A stretch of DNA of 40,126 nucleotides, taken from Dehalococcoidia bacterium. Its GTDB lineage: Bacteria; Chloroflexota; Dehalococcoidia; Dehalococcoidales; BS750m-G39. The notes beneath the pieces are model-generated. The model was not told the DNA's origin, searched no databases, and saw nothing but the letters and a program-made list of their open reading frames with translations. Made by a program: the position numbers and the translations under genes. The stretch covers positions 1 to 40,126 of the forward strand of contig JAUWIX010000010.1 in assembly GCA_030608005.1 (NCBI GenBank), in the 5' to 3' direction. This document shows positions 38,475 to 40,126 of the stretch, in pieces. Within the stretch, counting starts at the first letter, position 1. The number at the start of each line of letters is the position of its first letter.

Positions 38475-39728
38475 ATGGTATACTGGGTAGCTATAATGAA
38501 GCTGCCGGCGACTGATAAAGCCTATCTAGAGCGGCGCAAGGTCTTTGGGCTTAACCCAAATGTATTTTTCCTGGGTATAGTTAGCCTGCTGACTGATGTC
38601 TCAAGCGAGATGATTTTTACCCTTGTCCCCCTCTTTTTATTCAATGTACTGAGGGTGGGAACTCCTATTATAGGTCTTATCGGGGGGTTGACAGAGGGTG
38701 CTGATGCTGTTCTAAGGATATTCAGCGGCTGGCTCAGCGACAGGGTAAGAAAGCGCAAGCCTCTGGCGGTATTAGGCTACAGTATTTCTACTATAGCTAA
38801 GCCCTTTATGTATCTGGCCTCAAGCTGGGGCGCAGTGCTGGCAGTTAGATTCAGCGATAGGGTGGGGAAGGGCATCCGCACTTCGCCCCGCGATGCCATG
38901 GTGGCTGATTCGGTCTCTGCCGAGGAAAGGGGCAAGGGCTTTGGGCTGCACCGGGCTATGGATACCACGGGTGCTGTCCTCGGGCTGGCGATAGCCGCTA
39001 CCATTATATACCTGGTTCAGGGTGGGGAACTGGCGCTCAGCCTGAAGACTTACCAGTGGCTGGTATTGGTGGGCGTGGTGCCGGCAGTGCTGGCAGTATT
39101 AGTGCTGCTATTCTTTGTTAGAGAGCGAAAGCCATTGCCGGGTAGTAGTGCTCACCCAGGGTTGCCCCGAAATAGATTAACCGCTGGCTTTGATACCCGT
39201 TTTCAGCTATTTCTGGCTATTATGGCTGTATTTACTCTGGGTAATTCCAGCGATTTCTTTGTTATTCTGAGGGCACAAAATCTGGGGTCATCGGTTATCT
39301 ATGTGGTATTGATGCTCGTCCTGTTTAATATCACCTATGCCGCTACCTCTTTACCGGCGGGAATGCTTTCTGACCGACTGGGGAGGCGGCGTGTTATCAC
39401 CATGGGCTGGTTTATCTATGCCCTGGTTTACCTGGGATTTGCCCTGGCATCAGAGCTGTGGCAGGTCTGGCTGCTATTTGCCTGTTACGGAATCTACTAT
39501 GGAATAGTGGAAGGGGTGGCACGAGCCTTTGTCGCTGATTTGGTTCCCGAGGAGAGGAGAGGCACCGCCTATGGACTGTATCATGGCGTGGTTGGTCTCA
39601 CCCTTTTGCCCGCCAGCGTCATTGCCGGGTGGCTGTGGCAGGCTTACAGCCCAGCCGCTCCTTTCTTCTTCGGCGCCGGTCTTGCCTTTATAGCCATGCT
39701 GGGGATGATGGGGCTGGTGAGGGAGTGA
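38475..39728 (+). CDS. MFS transporter
   Basis: About 417 residues with 12 hydrophobic helices. Conserved stretches are LGIVSLLTDVSSEMIFTLVPLF in helix 1, motif A-like GWLSDRVRKRKPLAVLGY, and VRFSDRVGKGIRTSPRDAMVADSV after helix 4, plus GMLSDRLGRRRVITMGW in the second half. The TDVSSEM and GKGIRTSPRDA blocks mark a widespread family of uncharacterised bacterial MFS proteins; the substrate is unknown. ATG 38475 has GGAG six bases upstream. ATG 38496 is an alternative and lies closer to where similarity usually begins. It is transcribed away from the tRNA cluster. Confidence 0.88.
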   Translation: MVYWVAIMKLPATDKAYLERRKVFGLNPNVFFLGIVSLLTDVSSEMIFTLVPLFLFNVLRVGTPIIGLIGGLTEGADAVLRIFSGWLSDRVRKRKPLAVLGYSISTIAKPFMYLASSWGAVLAVRFSDRVGKGIRTSPRDAMVADSVSAEERGKGFGLHRAMDTTGAVLGLAIAATIIYLVQGGELALSLKTYQWLVLVGVVPAVLAVLVLLFFVRERKPLPGSSAHPGLPRNRLTAGFDTRFQLFLAIMAVFTLGNSSDFFVILRAQNLGSSVIYVVLMLVLFNITYAATSLPAGMLSDRLGRRRVITMGWFIYALVYLGFALASELWQVWLLFACYGIYYGIVEGVARAFVADLVPEERRGTAYGLYHGVVGLTLLPASVIAGWLWQAYSPAAPFFFGAGLAFIAMLGMMGLVRE

Positions 39729-39743
39729 TGGGGAAAACCGAAA

Positions 39744-39971
39744 TTAAGATGCTCCTTTCTTAATTCTACCCCTGATATAACCCACTAGACACCCAACTGC
39801 TCCTCCAATTATAGGTGATATCTTCATCCATACAGAGGTATCTGCCACAATATTGTAACCTACAAATGAGGGTAGTAAGATTGAAAACCCTACTATGTAG
39901 CATATTTTATTGGCTCTGTCTGACAACTTCCATACATCGGTAAGAGCCATAAGCCATAAGCCACAACACAT
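39744..39971 (-). CDS. Hypothetical small membrane protein
   Basis: A 75-residue frame with two hydrophobic stretches (about 22-45, KICYIVGFSILLPSFVGYNI, and about 52-66, SPIIGGAVGCLVGYI) and a basic C-terminus (RGRIKKG). No family is recognised. ATG 39971 has no ribosome binding site; ATG 39950 is an alternative and has none either. The left end of an IS3-like element lies 33 bases upstream and may have cut away the promoter. It may be a real small membrane protein or a remnant. Confidence 0.4.
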   Translation of the reverse strand: MCCGLWLMALTDVWKLSDRANKICYIVGFSILLPSFVGYNIVADTSVWMKISPIIGGAVGCLVGYIRGRIKKGAS

Positions 39972-40004
39972 CGTTCATAATTGTGAAAAAGAAGATATAT
40001 GGAG

Positions 40005-40126
40005 TGAACCCCTGAAACTGGACACATTAGGTTAGGAAGGTTTGGTAGGGTCGGAGTATTCTATAATGGAGGGAGAAAGGACCTTGCCATGAGAAATCAG
40101 AGAAGTTTCAGCCTAGAATTTAAGAG
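40005..40126 (+). mobile_element. Left end of an IS3-like insertion sequence (runs off the window)
   Basis: TGAACCCCTGAAACTGGACA at 40005-40024 has the TGAAC...TGGACA form of IS3-group terminal inverted repeats. A TATAAT (40062-40067), a ribosome binding site and a transposase start codon follow at the usual distance. The right end is outside the window, so its size is unknown. Confidence 0.6.
40089..40126 (+). CDS. IS3-like transposase OrfA, N-terminal fragment
   Basis: Only the first 12 full codons are in the window (MRNQRSFSLEFK, then a partial Arg codon). The FSLEFKR start is typical of the HTH_Tnp_1 domain at the beginning of IS3-family OrfA. AGGA lies seven bases before the ATG. The gene is cut by the window edge. 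Confidence 0.6.
   Translation, partial: MRNQRSFSLEFK

Overview
The window looks like a chromosomal segment from an uncultured member of the Chloroflexota, most likely class Dehalococcoidia. This is inferred from the unbroken rpsB-tsf-pyrH-frr-uppS-cdsA-dxr-rseP-ispG-proS order, the thrS-infC-rpmI-rplT block, a threonyl-tRNA synthetase with no visible TGS domain, and frequent TTG/GTG starts with strong GGAGG-type ribosome binding sites. No 16S rRNA gene is present, so the placement is tentative.

Layout. 1-5.8 kb (minus strand): a two-component signalling cluster. It holds a three-PAS histidine kinase, a tandem double receiver, a receiver-kinase hybrid whose own receiver has lost the phospho-acceptor Asp, a CheY-like receiver and an OmpR-type DNA-binding regulator. 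A 413-bp segmental duplication has left an extra single-receiver gene upstream. The kinase promoter sits exactly between the arms of an 11-bp inverted repeat. 5.8-8.1 kb: a small conserved orphan gene and a DrrAB-like ABC-2 exporter pair. 8.1-11.5 kb: a 3.3-kb cassette bounded by 66-bp direct repeats made of the tmRNA 3' end plus its terminator, the signature of integration into ssrA. It carries a BrnT-like toxin, a ribbon-helix-helix antitoxin with an unusual long C-terminal extension and a roughly 17-repeat TPR protein, and has no integrase. 11.4-12.7 kb: ssrA, smpB and a small conserved gene. 12.8-23.5 kb (plus strand): the translation, lipid and MEP isoprenoid housekeeping operon, with a pentapeptide-repeat/potassium-channel fusion inserted between ispG and proS.

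23.7-32.6 kb (minus strand): pheS and pheT, split by a DUF262-HNH putative defence nuclease, then a DEDD-type exonuclease-like gene, then rplT, rpmI, infC and thrS. infC may start at a non-canonical AUA codon. 32.7-40.1 kb: an MFS transporter, tRNA-Val, a decayed transposase, a glycine betaine/proline ABC system (proV-proW, with proX convergent), four tRNAs (Phe, Gly, Leu, Gln), a second MFS transporter and the left end of an IS3-like element running off the window.

Six intergenic gaps carry members of one G/C-tract palindromic repeat family, with stems of the CCCCTTCCCC/GGGGAAGGGG and GGGGCTTCGCCCC kind. The most interesting accessory signals are the ssrA-bounded toxin/antitoxin/TPR cassette, the pentapeptide-channel fusion, the DUF262-HNH gene inside pheST and the repeat family.
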